Positions 46,696 to 55,302 are shown, counted from the stretch's first letter. The stretch is 64,000 nt of DNA from Consotaella salsifontis (GCF_900167365.1 NZ_FUXL01000001.1:79507-143506), one strand, 5' to 3'. Made by a program: numbers and translations. The notes: a model not told the origin generated them from the sequence alone.

Positions 46696-48150
46696 ATGCT
46701 GGATCGTCCCACCATCACTTCGCCGAAGCTCGACACACCGCTCCGTCGTGGGCCGCACAAGCCCCACCTCCTCAGCGTCGAGGACGCCAAGGCGATGCCG
46801 GTCGCTACCATGGCCGAGCTTTTCAAGGACCATATCAACCCCGGCCAGTTCCACTTCATGAAGCTGCTCGGCTTTCATAAGGTGAAGGTCGAGCGTGCCG
46901 AGGGAATGTACTATTTCGACCAGAACGGTCGGAAGATCCTCGACTTCTTCGGCGGCTTCGGCTCGCTCGCCTTCGGCCACAACCATCCGCGCATTGTGGA
47001 GGCACGCCAGCGCTTCCAGGACGAGAAGCGGCACGAGATCGCCATCGCGTTCCTGTCGCAATATGCCGCCGCGCTGGCCAAGAACCTCGCGGTCTGCGCG
47101 CCGGGCGATCTCGACATGGTCTTTCTGGGGTCCTCCGGCTCCGAGGTCATGGAAGCGGCCATCAAGGTGGCCGAGCGCGCCTCTGGCCGAAGGAACTGCA
47201 AGATCGTCCACGCCGAGAACTCGTTCCACGGCAAGACCAAGGGCGTCCTGTCGATTACGGATTCGCCACTCTACAAGGGCGAATTCAGGCTGGTCGACAA
47301 CACCGTCAAGGTGCCGTTCGGCGACCTCGAGGCCCTGACTCGGGCTGTGGAGAGCGACCCGGACATTGGCGTCGTCGTCCTGGAGACGGTCCAGGGGGGC
47401 GCCGGCATCATCGAGGCCCCGGCCGAATACTGGCAGGGCGTTCGCGCGCTCTGCGACAGGCACAAGGTGCTCTGGGTCGCCGACGAGGTGCAATGCGGCT
47501 ATGGCCGCACCGGCCGCCTGTTCGCCTTCGAGCATTACGGCGTCGTGCCCGATGTCACCGCGCTCGCCAAGTCGTTCGGCGGCGGCAAGGCGGCAATCGG
47601 CGCGATGATCGCCCGGCGCGAGGTCTACATGAAGGCCTATGGCACCTCGAAGACCGCGATGATCCACGCCCACGCCACCTTCGGCGGCATTGGCGAGGCC
47701 TGCGTCACGGCGATCGAGGCGCTGAACACCCTCTATGACGAGGACCTGATCGGCAATTCGGAGGTCGTCGGCGCCTATCTCAAGGATCGCCTCGTCGCAC
47801 TTGAGGAGAAATATCCGTCCATCATCAAGGAGGTGCGCGGACGCGGCCTGATGATCGGGCTCGAGTTCCACGATTTCTCGCGAACCCTGCCATTGGCGCT
47901 GCGGCCCATGGTGGCGATGCTGGACGATAAGCTGAAGGGCTCGCTCTCGGGCTTTATCGGCGCGCTGCTCCTGCGCGACTACGACATCCTCGTCGCCTTC
48001 ACCGAGTACAATCGCAACGTCATCCGGCTGGAGCCGCCGCTGGTCTGCACGGAGGAGAACGTCGACACGTTCTGCGACGCGCTTGACGATCTCCTGTCGC
48101 GTGGCATCGTCTCGATCGTCAGAGATTTCGTGAAGTCCCAGATGGGCTGA
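46696..48150 (+). CDS. Class III (aspartate aminotransferase family) PLP aminotransferase
   Basis: A 484-residue PLP enzyme. Landmarks are ILDFFGGFGSLAFGHNHP, FLGSSGSEVMEAAIKVAERA, HGKTKGVLS, the cofactor Asp in WVADEVQCGYGRTG, and the Schiff-base Lys292 in TALAKSFGGGKAAIGAM. The class III fold normally transaminates omega-amino acids, ornithine or glutamate semialdehyde. In this operon, 9 bases after the SDR gene, it may aminate a lipid-linked ketose, but that is speculative. A good RBS (AAGGAGAG) precedes it. Confidence 0.85.
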   Translation: MLDRPTITSPKLDTPLRRGPHKPHLLSVEDAKAMPVATMAELFKDHINPGQFHFMKLLGFHKVKVERAEGMYYFDQNGRKILDFFGGFGSLAFGHNHPRIVEARQRFQDEKRHEIAIAFLSQYAAALAKNLAVCAPGDLDMVFLGSSGSEVMEAAIKVAERASGRRNCKIVHAENSFHGKTKGVLSITDSPLYKGEFRLVDNTVKVPFGDLEALTRAVESDPDIGVVVLETVQGGAGIIEAPAEYWQGVRALCDRHKVLWVADEVQCGYGRTGRLFAFEHYGVVPDVTALAKSFGGGKAAIGAMIARREVYMKAYGTSKTAMIHAHATFGGIGEACVTAIEALNTLYDEDLIGNSEVVGAYLKDRLVALEEKYPSIIKEVRGRGLMIGLEFHDFSRTLPLALRPMVAMLDDKLKGSLSGFIGALLLRDYDILVAFTEYNRNVIRLEPPLVCTEENVDTFCDALDDLLSRGIVSIVRDFVKSQMG

Positions 48151-48178
48151 TTACACCTATTTCATCGCTTCAGTTCCA

Positions 48179-48205
48179 AGGCCGGGCGCTTGCGCTCGGC
48201 CTTTT
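48179..48205 (+). terminator. Terminator after the aminotransferase gene
   Basis: A 10-bp GC stem with one G-T pair (AGGCCGGGCG with CGCTCGGCCT), a CTTG tetraloop and TTTT downstream. It lies between two convergent genes and ends the five-gene operon. Confidence 0.85.
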
Positions 48206-48209
48206 CGTC

Positions 48210-49961
48210 TCAGCGGGACAGGGTGATGTCGCCCCGCACATAGGCGTCCCAGCAGGGGGTGAGGGAGACGACGCGATGGCCCGTCAGACCCTTGCGGTAG
48301 ATGTCCAGCAGCGCCTGGTTGGCGGTCGTCACCGGGCACTTGGGATAGAGCACGAGGTCGGTCTTGGCGACCTCCGCAAGGACTGCCTCGCTCGGCGGCG
48401 GCACGGCGCGGAAGGGATCGGCGCCGATGGCGATCAGCCGTGTCGCGTGGCGGTCGAGAAGCCAGGGGAAGGGATTGACGAAGTTGAGGTTCATGATCGT
48501 CGCGAACCGCTGGCCGCTCTGTGCCTCAAGCTTCAGGATCGCATCCGCCGCTTCGTCCACGCTCATCAGCCATGTGAGCTGGAAATCGGGATCGGTGTAG
48601 AGCGTGAAGCTTGGAAGCTGGCCGGCCTCGGCAAGAGCCTCGTAAGGCGCCGGATAGCGCGCATAGATGTCGAGCATCGCCTTGGCGTGGTCCATGAACT
48701 CCGAGCGCTGGTTGACCGAGCCCAGCGTCTTCAGATGGTCGTGCTCCAGCCGCTCGTACTTGACCTGCCCGACCAGCGCTCGCGCTGACCGGGCGACAAT
48801 GTCGACGGTCGTCGGCAGCGCCGTCGCGCCCACGAGCGCCAGAAGCGCGACCAGTCGGCGCCCGTGATATCGGTTGGCATGGCCGAGAATGACGAGAAGC
48901 ACCGGCCAGAGAAAGATGAAGCCTTGGCCGCCGGTGTTCTGCGTCTCGAAGAAGAGCCCGACGAAAAGCGTCACCGCCAGCCAGAGCCAATCCCGATCGA
49001 GAAAGCGCTGAACCCGCGCGATCGCTCCTGCACGCGCCCCGTCGGCAGGGCGAGCGCTTGCTCCCATCTCGATAAAGAGGAGGACGAGCACCAGGAGCCC
49101 GCCTGCCGCGAAGACGCTGAAATGGATGGAAGCAGCCTGCAAAAAGCGCGGCAGAAGCTCGCCTTCGTTGATCGAGACCAGCGTGGCGATGTCGGCGATA
49201 TAGGCGGATACGATGCCGAAGAGGAGCTCGAGAGCCGCGAGCCCCGCCATAAAGACAACGCCGGCTCCCAGCGCCACCGGAAAGGCGAGGCGGCCGGCGG
49301 CGAAGGCGAAAAGGCAGAGGCCCATTCCGCCGATGAAGCCCGTGATCTTGGCGAGGAACAGCGCGAGGGCGGCAAGCGCGACGACGGCGAGCTGTGTCTT
49401 GCGACCGCGCACGAGCACCAGCGCGGAGGTCAAAACATAAAGAAGTTCAGCGCCTTGCCGGTTGTAGATGCCATAGCCGTCGAGGCTCGGAAAATGCGAG
49501 TACTCCTCGATGTTGACCGGCAGCACCGAGAAGACCAGAAATGGGATCAGAAGGGCAAGGGCGAGGCCACGGGACCGTCGGTCGACGTCGATCGACACCA
49601 GCACCATCAAGGGCGCGGTGATGAGAAGAAGCGACCATTGAACCAGAAGCAGCGGCTGGGCGTTCGGCCAGAGCTTGATCAGGAATGCGAACAGCCAATA
49701 GCCGAGGGGGCCGACGGGGGCGAAGAAGTCGACGCTCGGCATCTGCCCGTCGAAGATGCGGTTCGCGGCATCGAAATAGATGAAGAGATCCCAGTAGCTC
49801 GGCCCGATCGGCACGGTGAGCGGCAGGGAGAGAAGCCCCCCGAGGCACAGCAGAACCAACACGATGACCAAAAGCGGAGAGGGCGCGTGGAGCCACCGCG
49901 CGCCGCCGGACCTGATGCTGACTGTATTTTCCACCCGCTCTTCCCTTGGAGCACGCGCCAT
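48210..49961 (-). CDS. Large GT-C-like integral membrane protein (putative lipid-sugar glycosyltransferase)
   Basis: A 583-residue protein. After a short cytoplasmic N-terminus and first helix (LLVIVLVLLCLGGLLSLPL) comes an extracytoplasmic loop with YWDLFIYFDAANRIFDG and PSVDFFAPVGPLGYWLF, the acidic first-loop pattern of GT-C enzymes that use polyprenyl-P-sugars. About ten further hydrophobic segments follow to residue 400, then a soluble periplasmic C-terminal domain of about 180 residues. I recognise no named family. Convergent with the lipid-pentose operon, it could be the transferase that uses its product. No known arabinosyltransferase motif can be claimed. Confidence 0.6.
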   Translation of the reverse strand: MARAPREERVENTVSIRSGGARWLHAPSPLLVIVLVLLCLGGLLSLPLTVPIGPSYWDLFIYFDAANRIFDGQMPSVDFFAPVGPLGYWLFAFLIKLWPNAQPLLLVQWSLLLITAPLMVLVSIDVDRRSRGLALALLIPFLVFSVLPVNIEEYSHFPSLDGYGIYNRQGAELLYVLTSALVLVRGRKTQLAVVALAALALFLAKITGFIGGMGLCLFAFAAGRLAFPVALGAGVVFMAGLAALELLFGIVSAYIADIATLVSINEGELLPRFLQAASIHFSVFAAGGLLVLVLLFIEMGASARPADGARAGAIARVQRFLDRDWLWLAVTLFVGLFFETQNTGGQGFIFLWPVLLVILGHANRYHGRRLVALLALVGATALPTTVDIVARSARALVGQVKYERLEHDHLKTLGSVNQRSEFMDHAKAMLDIYARYPAPYEALAEAGQLPSFTLYTDPDFQLTWLMSVDEAADAILKLEAQSGQRFATIMNLNFVNPFPWLLDRHATRLIAIGADPFRAVPPPSEAVLAEVAKTDLVLYPKCPVTTANQALLDIYRKGLTGHRVVSLTPCWDAYVRGDITLSR

Positions 49962-50055
49962 CTTCCCCGGCGCGATCCTGCGGCAACAAGGTTAATGAAA
50001 CACTGAACTCCCGATAGGGGCGTTCACGCGGCGGTTGACGCGCTTGTGAGTTGCG

Positions 50056-50952
50056 ATGCTCCGCCGATCTGCCAGCCTGGAATTCATGGTGGCGCGATCG
50101 GCCTTCGTCCCTTGCACGCATGTTGCGGTAACAGCCGCAATAGCCTGGCTCGGCCTCGATCCAGCCAGCGCTCAGAGCAGTGCGGGCGAGAGCCGCGTCG
50201 ACGTGGAACTGGTGCTCGCGGTCGACATCTCCTGGTCGATGAACGCCGAGGAGCAGGAGATTCAACGCGCGGGCTACGCCGCCGCCTTCCGCAGCGATGA
50301 GGTGCAGAAAGCGATTCTCGGTTCCGGCTGGGGGCGGATCGCCGTCACCTATGTCGAATGGGCAGGGACGCTGACCCAGGAGGTCGTCATTCCCTGGACG
50401 CTGATCGATTCAGAGGCCGCGGCGGATGACTTCGCCGCCCATCTCGACAACGAGGAGCCAGGGCACGGGCAACGCACCTCCATCGCCGCCGCGATTGATT
50501 ATTCCGTGCCTCTGTTCGAGGGTAATGGCTTCGCCGGCATTCGGCGCGTCATCGACCTTTCCGGCGACGGACCGAACAATGAGGGCCGCGCCGTCAACGA
50601 GGCGAGGGATGATGCGACCCGCCGTGGGATCGTCATCAACGGGTTGCCACTGATGACGTCGGGGTTCGAACAGGGTTTTGCGTCCTGGGGCTCGATCCCC
50701 AATCTCGACCGCTACTACGCAGACTGCGTGATCGGCGGGCCGGGAGCCTTCATGATCCCGGTGAACGACTGGGAGCAGTTCCCGGACGCGGTGCGACGCA
50801 AGCTGGTGATGGAATTGGCCGGCGCCTGGCCGGAACCGGAAGGAGCCACGCTCCCCCTGATCAAGGTTCAGGACCCGCCGTCGTCGGCTCCCGCCGATTG
50901 TCTCGTTGGCGAGAAATTATGGGAACAGCGACGGCGCGGCTGGGCGCCGTGA
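50056..50952 (+). CDS. DUF1194 von Willebrand A-like secreted protein
   Basis: A protein of up to 298 residues. A signal peptide runs to about ASAQ (start either at 50056 or at an in-frame ATG at 50086). The VWA-like fold follows, with the MIDAS motif LAVDISWSMN (DxSxS), the Thr in GQRTSIAAAID and Asp in IDLSGDGPNNEG. This is the alphaproteobacterial DUF1194 family; function is unknown, but metal-dependent protein binding in the periplasm is probable. Confidence 0.9.
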   Translation: MLRRSASLEFMVARSAFVPCTHVAVTAAIAWLGLDPASAQSSAGESRVDVELVLAVDISWSMNAEEQEIQRAGYAAAFRSDEVQKAILGSGWGRIAVTYVEWAGTLTQEVVIPWTLIDSEAAADDFAAHLDNEEPGHGQRTSIAAAIDYSVPLFEGNGFAGIRRVIDLSGDGPNNEGRAVNEARDDATRRGIVINGLPLMTSGFEQGFASWGSIPNLDRYYADCVIGGPGAFMIPVNDWEQFPDAVRRKLVMELAGAWPEPEGATLPLIKVQDPPSSAPADCLVGEKLWEQRRRGWAP

Positions 50953-50967
50953 GCGGCATGCCCTTCG

Positions 50968-51267
50968 TCAGACCGCATTGCCGTCGTTTGCGATGAGGGC
51001 GTTGAGGCGGGCGGGACCGTAGCTCTTGTCGAGCTGACGCACGGCGTTCTCCGCCGCGTCCTGGGGATCTTCGGTCTCGATCTGGGCTGTGGCGAAGCGC
51101 CATGCTTGCGAAACGCTATCCGCCGTGAAACGGGAGGACACCGCATCGATCGCCTCGGCGAAACGGATCGGCATTTCGAGCCGAGTCGATCGATCCGGCG
51201 TCCTGACCGTCACCGCCGCCGGGATGTCACGCCAGAAGAGGACTTCGATCTCGACCGTGGGCATCAT
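50968..51267 (-). CDS. 'Virulence factor' family (PF13769) small protein
   Basis: A 99-residue soluble protein. The block VLFWRDIPAAVTVRTPDRS, then MPIRFAEAIDAVSSR and QLDKSYGPARLNALI, follows the alphaproteobacterial family named 'virulence factor', in which IxYWRDIPAQVIV opens the domain. There is no evidence for virulence here; the biochemical role is unknown. It converges with the DUF1194 gene over a 15-base gap. Confidence 0.75.
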   Translation of the reverse strand: MMPTVEIEVLFWRDIPAAVTVRTPDRSTRLEMPIRFAEAIDAVSSRFTADSVSQAWRFATAQIETEDPQDAAENAVRQLDKSYGPARLNALIANDGNAV

Positions 51268-51309
51268 TTCCTCGGCGTTCGCACGCCTGATCTAACCGCA
51301 TCGCGGCGG

Positions 51310-51945
51310 TCAGAGGAAGTGGAGAAGCGCCATCAGCGCCGCGCCGTAAAAACCAGCCAAAAAGACAACGGAACCCGCCGCCACCACAAGAGCTGCCGCC
51401 AGCCAAATGCCATCGCGCGCCGTCAGCGCAACGCCGAGCAGGGCGATGGCGATGCCGGGAAACATGTTGGTGAAGGGCATGGGGATCGCAACCAGGATCG
51501 CAAGCACCAGCGCGAGCCAGCCGATCGCCATGGCGACGAACCCTTCGCTGCTGCTAGGCCACAGGCGCGGGCGAGCCAGGCGCTCGACCCGGCGAAGCGG
51601 CGGACCGATGCGTGTGCTGAGGCGGTGGAGAATGTCGCGGCTGACCACGGTGTCGCGCAGGCGATCCGGCAGCCAAAGGCTCTGACGCCCCAGGGCAAGC
51701 TGAAGTGAGATCAGGATAAGAGGCAGGCCGGAAAGCAGCGACGCGCCCGGCGGCAAAGGTATGAGGTTGAACCCACCGAAAAGAATGAAGAAGGCGCCGA
51801 AGACACGACCGTCGAAGGCGGCCGACAGATCTCCGACCGTCATGCTCAAGGCCCGGTCGCCCGACGAGAGACCGCGAAGAATCGCCGAGATCCGGCGCTT
51901 GCGCCGCCGCTCCGGCTTTGTCGACGTAGTGGCAAGAACGGTCAA
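51310..51945 (-). CDS. exoD: Exopolysaccharide synthesis protein ExoD
   Basis: A 211-residue inner-membrane protein. SMTVGDLSAAFDGRVFGAFF, IPLPPGASLLSGLPLILIS and the helices FVAMAIGWLALVLAILVAIP and AAALVVAAGSVVFLAGFY match ExoD of rhizobia. ExoD mutants of Sinorhizobium show altered exopolysaccharide and alkali sensitivity; the molecular activity is not known. A basic N-terminus (KPERRRKRR) precedes the first segment. It stands alone. Confidence 0.9.
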   Translation of the reverse strand: MTVLATTSTKPERRRKRRISAILRGLSSGDRALSMTVGDLSAAFDGRVFGAFFILFGGFNLIPLPPGASLLSGLPLILISLQLALGRQSLWLPDRLRDTVVSRDILHRLSTRIGPPLRRVERLARPRLWPSSSEGFVAMAIGWLALVLAILVAIPMPFTNMFPGIAIALLGVALTARDGIWLAAALVVAAGSVVFLAGFYGAALMALLHFL

Positions 51946-52228
51946 ATCTGTCTCGCGGCGGGTTAAGACATCAAGGGTCTACACCGTCATATCGGCGCGT
52001 CTCCAACGGGGACAAGAATACGTCGAAAGAGCGGCGATGCGGTAAACAATACGATCGGCAGGCTGAATTTCTTCCAAAGGGCCTTTTATGGAAAATTGGC
52101 CCCATCATGGGAGGATGATAGCGAAATCCGCGCCCGCGCCAATAGCTTTCGAACCATTTTGATTTTGCCACGGAACCGCCGTCAAACCGCCGTCGTTCAC
52201 TAGGCAGAGTTCGACATTGGAGAGTCTC

Positions 52229-52363
52229 ATGCAGAAGCGTTTTGCCGTTCTTTCTCTCATTCTTGCTGCGGCGGTCACGCTGTCGGCCTGCGCCAACACT
52301 GTCAGGGGTGTCGGCCGGGACGTTAATTCCACGGCCGATGCGGTCCAGGATAGCGTTCAGTAA
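52229..52363 (+). CDS. Entericidin A/B family lipoprotein, 44 residues
   Basis: Forty-four codons starting with ATG at 52229 after GGAGAG. The peptide begins MQKRFAVLSLILAAAVTLSAC, with lipobox LSAC at residues 18-21, followed by ANTVRGVGRDVNSTADAVQD, the entericidin pattern (N-T-x-x-G-x-G-x-D). Entericidins are small membrane-anchored peptides, a toxin/antidote pair in Escherichia coli; single copies are widespread in alphaproteobacteria without proven toxicity. A terminator follows at 52402. Confidence 0.85.
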   Translation: MQKRFAVLSLILAAAVTLSACANTVRGVGRDVNSTADAVQDSVQ

Positions 52364-52401
52364 ATTTGGATACCTTGCGCAGATATTGCGTCACAGTTTC
52401 G

Positions 52402-52427
52402 AGCGCGGCTTAAGAGCCGCGCTTTTT
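52402..52427 (+). terminator. Terminator after the entericidin-like gene
   Basis: A 9-bp stem AGCGCGGCT/AGCCGCGCT, loop TAAG, then TTTTT. It lies 38 bases after the peptide gene's stop. Confidence 0.92.
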
Positions 52428-52500
52428 GTATGTCTTGAAGGATCTGTTAACCATCTTCGGCGCAACAATCGGGCCTGTTGCTTCCGATGGTCCGCTGTCC

Positions 52501-52713
52501 ATGACGACTTTCGCTCAACTCGATCGGCTTCCGGCACGGCTCGATGAGCCGCATTTGATCCGCAAGGCTGTCGCTCTGTTGATCGACCAGGATTTCGATC
52601 GAGCGACCATCGAAAGGGCGCTGATCGAGATGATGCCCGTCGATCTGGATCTTCTTGCCGCCTGCTTCCTGGAGTTCGACGGCGCAGAGCACCTTCAGCG
52701 CGTCGCCTGCTGA
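52501..52713 (+). CDS. Small hypothetical helical protein
   Basis: Seventy residues from ATG at 52501: FAQLDRLPARLDEPHLIRK, AVALLIDQDFDRATIERALIE, then VDLDLLAACFLEFDG. It looks like a compact helical acidic protein. No family is recognised and no strong ribosome site is seen, so coding status rests mainly on amino-acid composition and an open frame with few rare residues. Confidence 0.45.
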   Translation: MTTFAQLDRLPARLDEPHLIRKAVALLIDQDFDRATIERALIEMMPVDLDLLAACFLEFDGAEHLQRVAC

Positions 52714-53101
52714 CGATCGCTTCCCTGTCCTTGCCGGTGTCATGCCTTTGTGGCGGCCGTCGCGCCAACCGCGCATCTCTCAAGAACTTCATCCCGTCCA
52801 CGCCGCCGCGAATGATCGCATCGAGGGCGCGAGCATCCGTATGTGCTCTCCTGCGGAGGCTGACGAAATGTCGCGCAACATTTCTTATCCGACCCTGAGG
52901 TCGTTAGCTGATCGGTAAGGACTTTTGCCTAAAAAGGTGGAGCGACGAACGAACGCCCCAAAGCCTCGGTAAAGGTCTCGCGTTCCGGGGCGGGCGTCGC
53001 TCGAAGAGGGGTCCCGGCTGAGCCGGGACGCCACCAATTTTCCTCGCTCTACTTCGGACACCGCCTGCCGGCTATTTTGTGCCGCTTGAGGCGAGAGACC
53101 T
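52714..53101. other. 388-base gap with two hairpins
   Basis: No coding frame is convincing. At 52940-53002 GAGCGACG...CGCCCC faces GGGGCG...CGTCGCTC, a long imperfect stem with an internal loop. At 53011-53029 a perfect 8-bp stem GTCCCGGC/GCCGGGAC closes a TGA loop. Together they lie downstream of two convergent genes. They could form terminators for either strand or a small structured RNA; neither is followed by a clean T-run. Confidence 0.4.
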
Positions 53102-53587
53102 TCAGCTCTCCCGACTTTCCTTTTCGAGCACGAGATAGTCGAGCGGCAGCTCGGTCGTGTACTTGATCTGCTCCATCGCGAAGGCAGACGATACGTCGCG
53201 GATTTCGATCCGGGCGATCAGGCGTTTGTAGAAGGCATCATAGGCCGCGATGTCGGGCACGACGACGCGAAGCAGATAGTCGACGTCGCCGCTCATGCGG
53301 TAGAACTCGACCACCTCTGGAAACTCGCCGATCACCTCGGAAAACCGCTTCAGCCACTCGACGGAATGCGAGTTGGTGCGGATCGAGACGAATACAGTCA
53401 CTGGAACGTTGACCTTCTTCGGGTCGAGAATGGCGGCGCGGCGCCTGATGACGCCCTCTTCCTCCAGGCGCTGAATCCGCCGCCAGCACGGGGTCGTCGA
53501 GAGGCCCACCCGCTTGGCGACATCGGCCACCGCGAGCGTCGAATCCTCTTGCAGAAGCCTCAAGATTTTTTTGTCGAGTCGGTCCAT
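53102..53587 (-). CDS. Lrp/AsnC family transcriptional regulator
   Basis: A 161-residue regulator. The N-terminal helix-turn-helix has LDKKILRLLQEDSTLAVADVAKRVG and TPCWRRIQRLEEEGVI; the C-terminal RAM/ligand-binding domain contains EFYRMSGDVDYLLRVVVPD. It senses amino acids or related metabolites. The target genes are not evident from the neighbours. Confidence 0.94.
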   Translation of the reverse strand: MDRLDKKILRLLQEDSTLAVADVAKRVGLSTTPCWRRIQRLEEEGVIRRRAAILDPKKVNVPVTVFVSIRTNSHSVEWLKRFSEVIGEFPEVVEFYRMSGDVDYLLRVVVPDIAAYDAFYKRLIARIEIRDVSSAFAMEQIKYTTELPLDYLVLEKESRES

Positions 53588-53757
53588 GAAACCTCGGTGA
53601 AAGGGGGGCTTAAGCGACGTTTTAGCAGGTTTCTCCGAACCGTCACCCGGCTTCCGGGCCAGGAGGCCCAGGGCGGTTAAAAAACGAGAGCAAGAGCGGC
53701 TTCCGTTGCGGGATTTTCGGTTTCCTTAAGGCAATTTCTTAAGCTTTGGGAAACAGA

Positions 53758-55302
53758 ATGCGGCAGACACGTTCCGCAGCCGAGGTCGCTGATCGCCGCT
53801 CCATGACCATCGCCGCAGAAAGCCCATTCGACAAGAACATCGTGGAGCGAAGACCGCCCCGCGACGCGGAGCTTTCGCGCCTTGTTCGCTCGGCGCGGGA
53901 GCGGCTGACGTCGAACCGCGGCATCTCTCCGCGCTTCGACCGCGAGTTGCTCGGACAGCATGTGGCGGCGCTTCGCAGCGCCAGTGTCATCGCGCCCATT
54001 CCGATCGCCCTCGCCAGCATCACGCTCTCGGCATTCATCGGCAACCGCCAGGCGCTGGTGTGGCTGGCTCTGTCGTTGATCGGGCACGGTGTCCTGCTCG
54101 CCGTCCTCCAGCGCTTCCAGGCCCACGCCCAGGAAAGCGGAGCGCCTCGGCTGTGGGATCGGCTGTTCCTCATCGGACATGCCGCGGTGGGGCTCGGCTG
54201 GGGCTATTTCGCGGCGATCGGCTGCGGAGAGTGCCTCGCGCTGCGCTTCCAGGTCTTGCAATTCGCGATCCTTCTTCTGGTGATCGCGGCGACCGTGATG
54301 GTTTCCTTCACCCTGCGCGGCGTGGTCTTCGCCTTCCTGCCCGTGGTGGCCGCGGTCGCTCTTCAGACTTACAAGAATCCCGACCCGGCGCTGATGGCGA
54401 TGCATGGTGTGCTCGTCGCGGCCATCGTCTTCTTCATGATGGTCTCAGACCAGCTTCGGCGAAACGCCGTCGACCGGCTCAAGCATCAGGCGGAGAAGGA
54501 CGAGCTCATCGCCGAGCTGGAGACGGCGCGCAACATCTCCGAGGAGGCCCGGCGGCGGGCCGAGGAGGCCAATCTCGCCAAGTCGCGGTTCCTGGCCACC
54601 ATGAGCCACGAGCTGCGGACCCCGCTCAACGCGATCCTTGGCTTTTCTGAGGTCATCGACAACGAGATCCTTGGCCCGCTCGGCAATGCGACCTATGCCG
54701 ACTACGTGCGCGACATCCACAGCTCGGGCCAACACCTGCTCAATCTCATCAACGAGATACTCGACCTGTCGCGGATTGAGGCCGGGCGCTACACGTTGAA
54801 CGAGGAGGCGATCGATCTCACCGCGATCGCCCGCGACTGTATCGGCTATATCCAACTCAAGGCGCAGGCGAAATCGATCTCGGTGGTCAGCCATTTCGAG
54901 CCAAATCTGCCGAACATGTGGGGTGATGAGCGCGCGGTCCGGCAGATGGTTCTCAATCTGCTGTCCAACGCCGTGAAATTCACGCCGAGCGGCGGCGAGG
55001 TGGTGATCTGCGTCGGCTGGACGGCGGGGGGCGGTGAGTATGTCTCCGTCCGCGACAACGGGCCCGGCATCCCGGAAGAGGAGATTCCCGTTGTTCTCTC
55101 TGCTTTCGGGCAGGGGTCCCTGGCCATCAAGTCCGCCGAGCAGGGCACTGGCCTGGGATTGCCCATCGTCCAGGCGCTGGCGCAACTTCATGACGGTGTC
55201 TTGCGGCTTACCTCCAAGTTGCGTCAGGGCACCGAGGCGATCGTGATCTTCCCCTACACGCGCGTTCTCGAGATCATGCCGGCGGTGACGGCCGACCATT
55301 GA
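53758..55302 (+). CDS. PdhS/DivJ/PleC-like membrane sensor histidine kinase
   Basis: A 514-residue kinase starting at ATG 53758 (a TTG four codons earlier also keeps the frame). The N-terminal half has about six membrane helices (roughly residues 75-235 of the protein). A coiled segment (DELIAELETARNISEEARRRAEEANLAK) leads to the HisKA block FLATMSHELRTPLNAILGFSEVI, with phosphoacceptor His. The ATP-binding domain has an N-box NLLSNAVKFTP, G1 VRDNGPGIP and G2 EQGTGLGLPIVQAL. This His-box style is that of the DivJ/PleC/PdhS cell-cycle kinases of alphaproteobacteria; which one cannot be decided. The response regulator is not adjacent. Confidence 0.85.
   Translation: MRQTRSAAEVADRRSMTIAAESPFDKNIVERRPPRDAELSRLVRSARERLTSNRGISPRFDRELLGQHVAALRSASVIAPIPIALASITLSAFIGNRQALVWLALSLIGHGVLLAVLQRFQAHAQESGAPRLWDRLFLIGHAAVGLGWGYFAAIGCGECLALRFQVLQFAILLLVIAATVMVSFTLRGVVFAFLPVVAAVALQTYKNPDPALMAMHGVLVAAIVFFMMVSDQLRRNAVDRLKHQAEKDELIAELETARNISEEARRRAEEANLAKSRFLATMSHELRTPLNAILGFSEVIDNEILGPLGNATYADYVRDIHSSGQHLLNLINEILDLSRIEAGRYTLNEEAIDLTAIARDCIGYIQLKAQAKSISVVSHFEPNLPNMWGDERAVRQMVLNLLSNAVKFTPSGGEVVICVGWTAGGGEYVSVRDNGPGIPEEEIPVVLSAFGQGSLAIKSAEQGTGLGLPIVQALAQLHDGVLRLTSKLRQGTEAIVIFPYTRVLEIMPAVTADH

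Noticed and set aside
46420-47871. 483-codon minus-strand frame opposite the aminotransferase
   Set aside because: Shadow of a gene with full PLP enzyme motifs on the plus strand.
52426-52500. Upstream TTG extension of the small protein at 52501
   Set aside because: It would start inside the T-run of the preceding terminator; the ATG at 52501 is more plausible.
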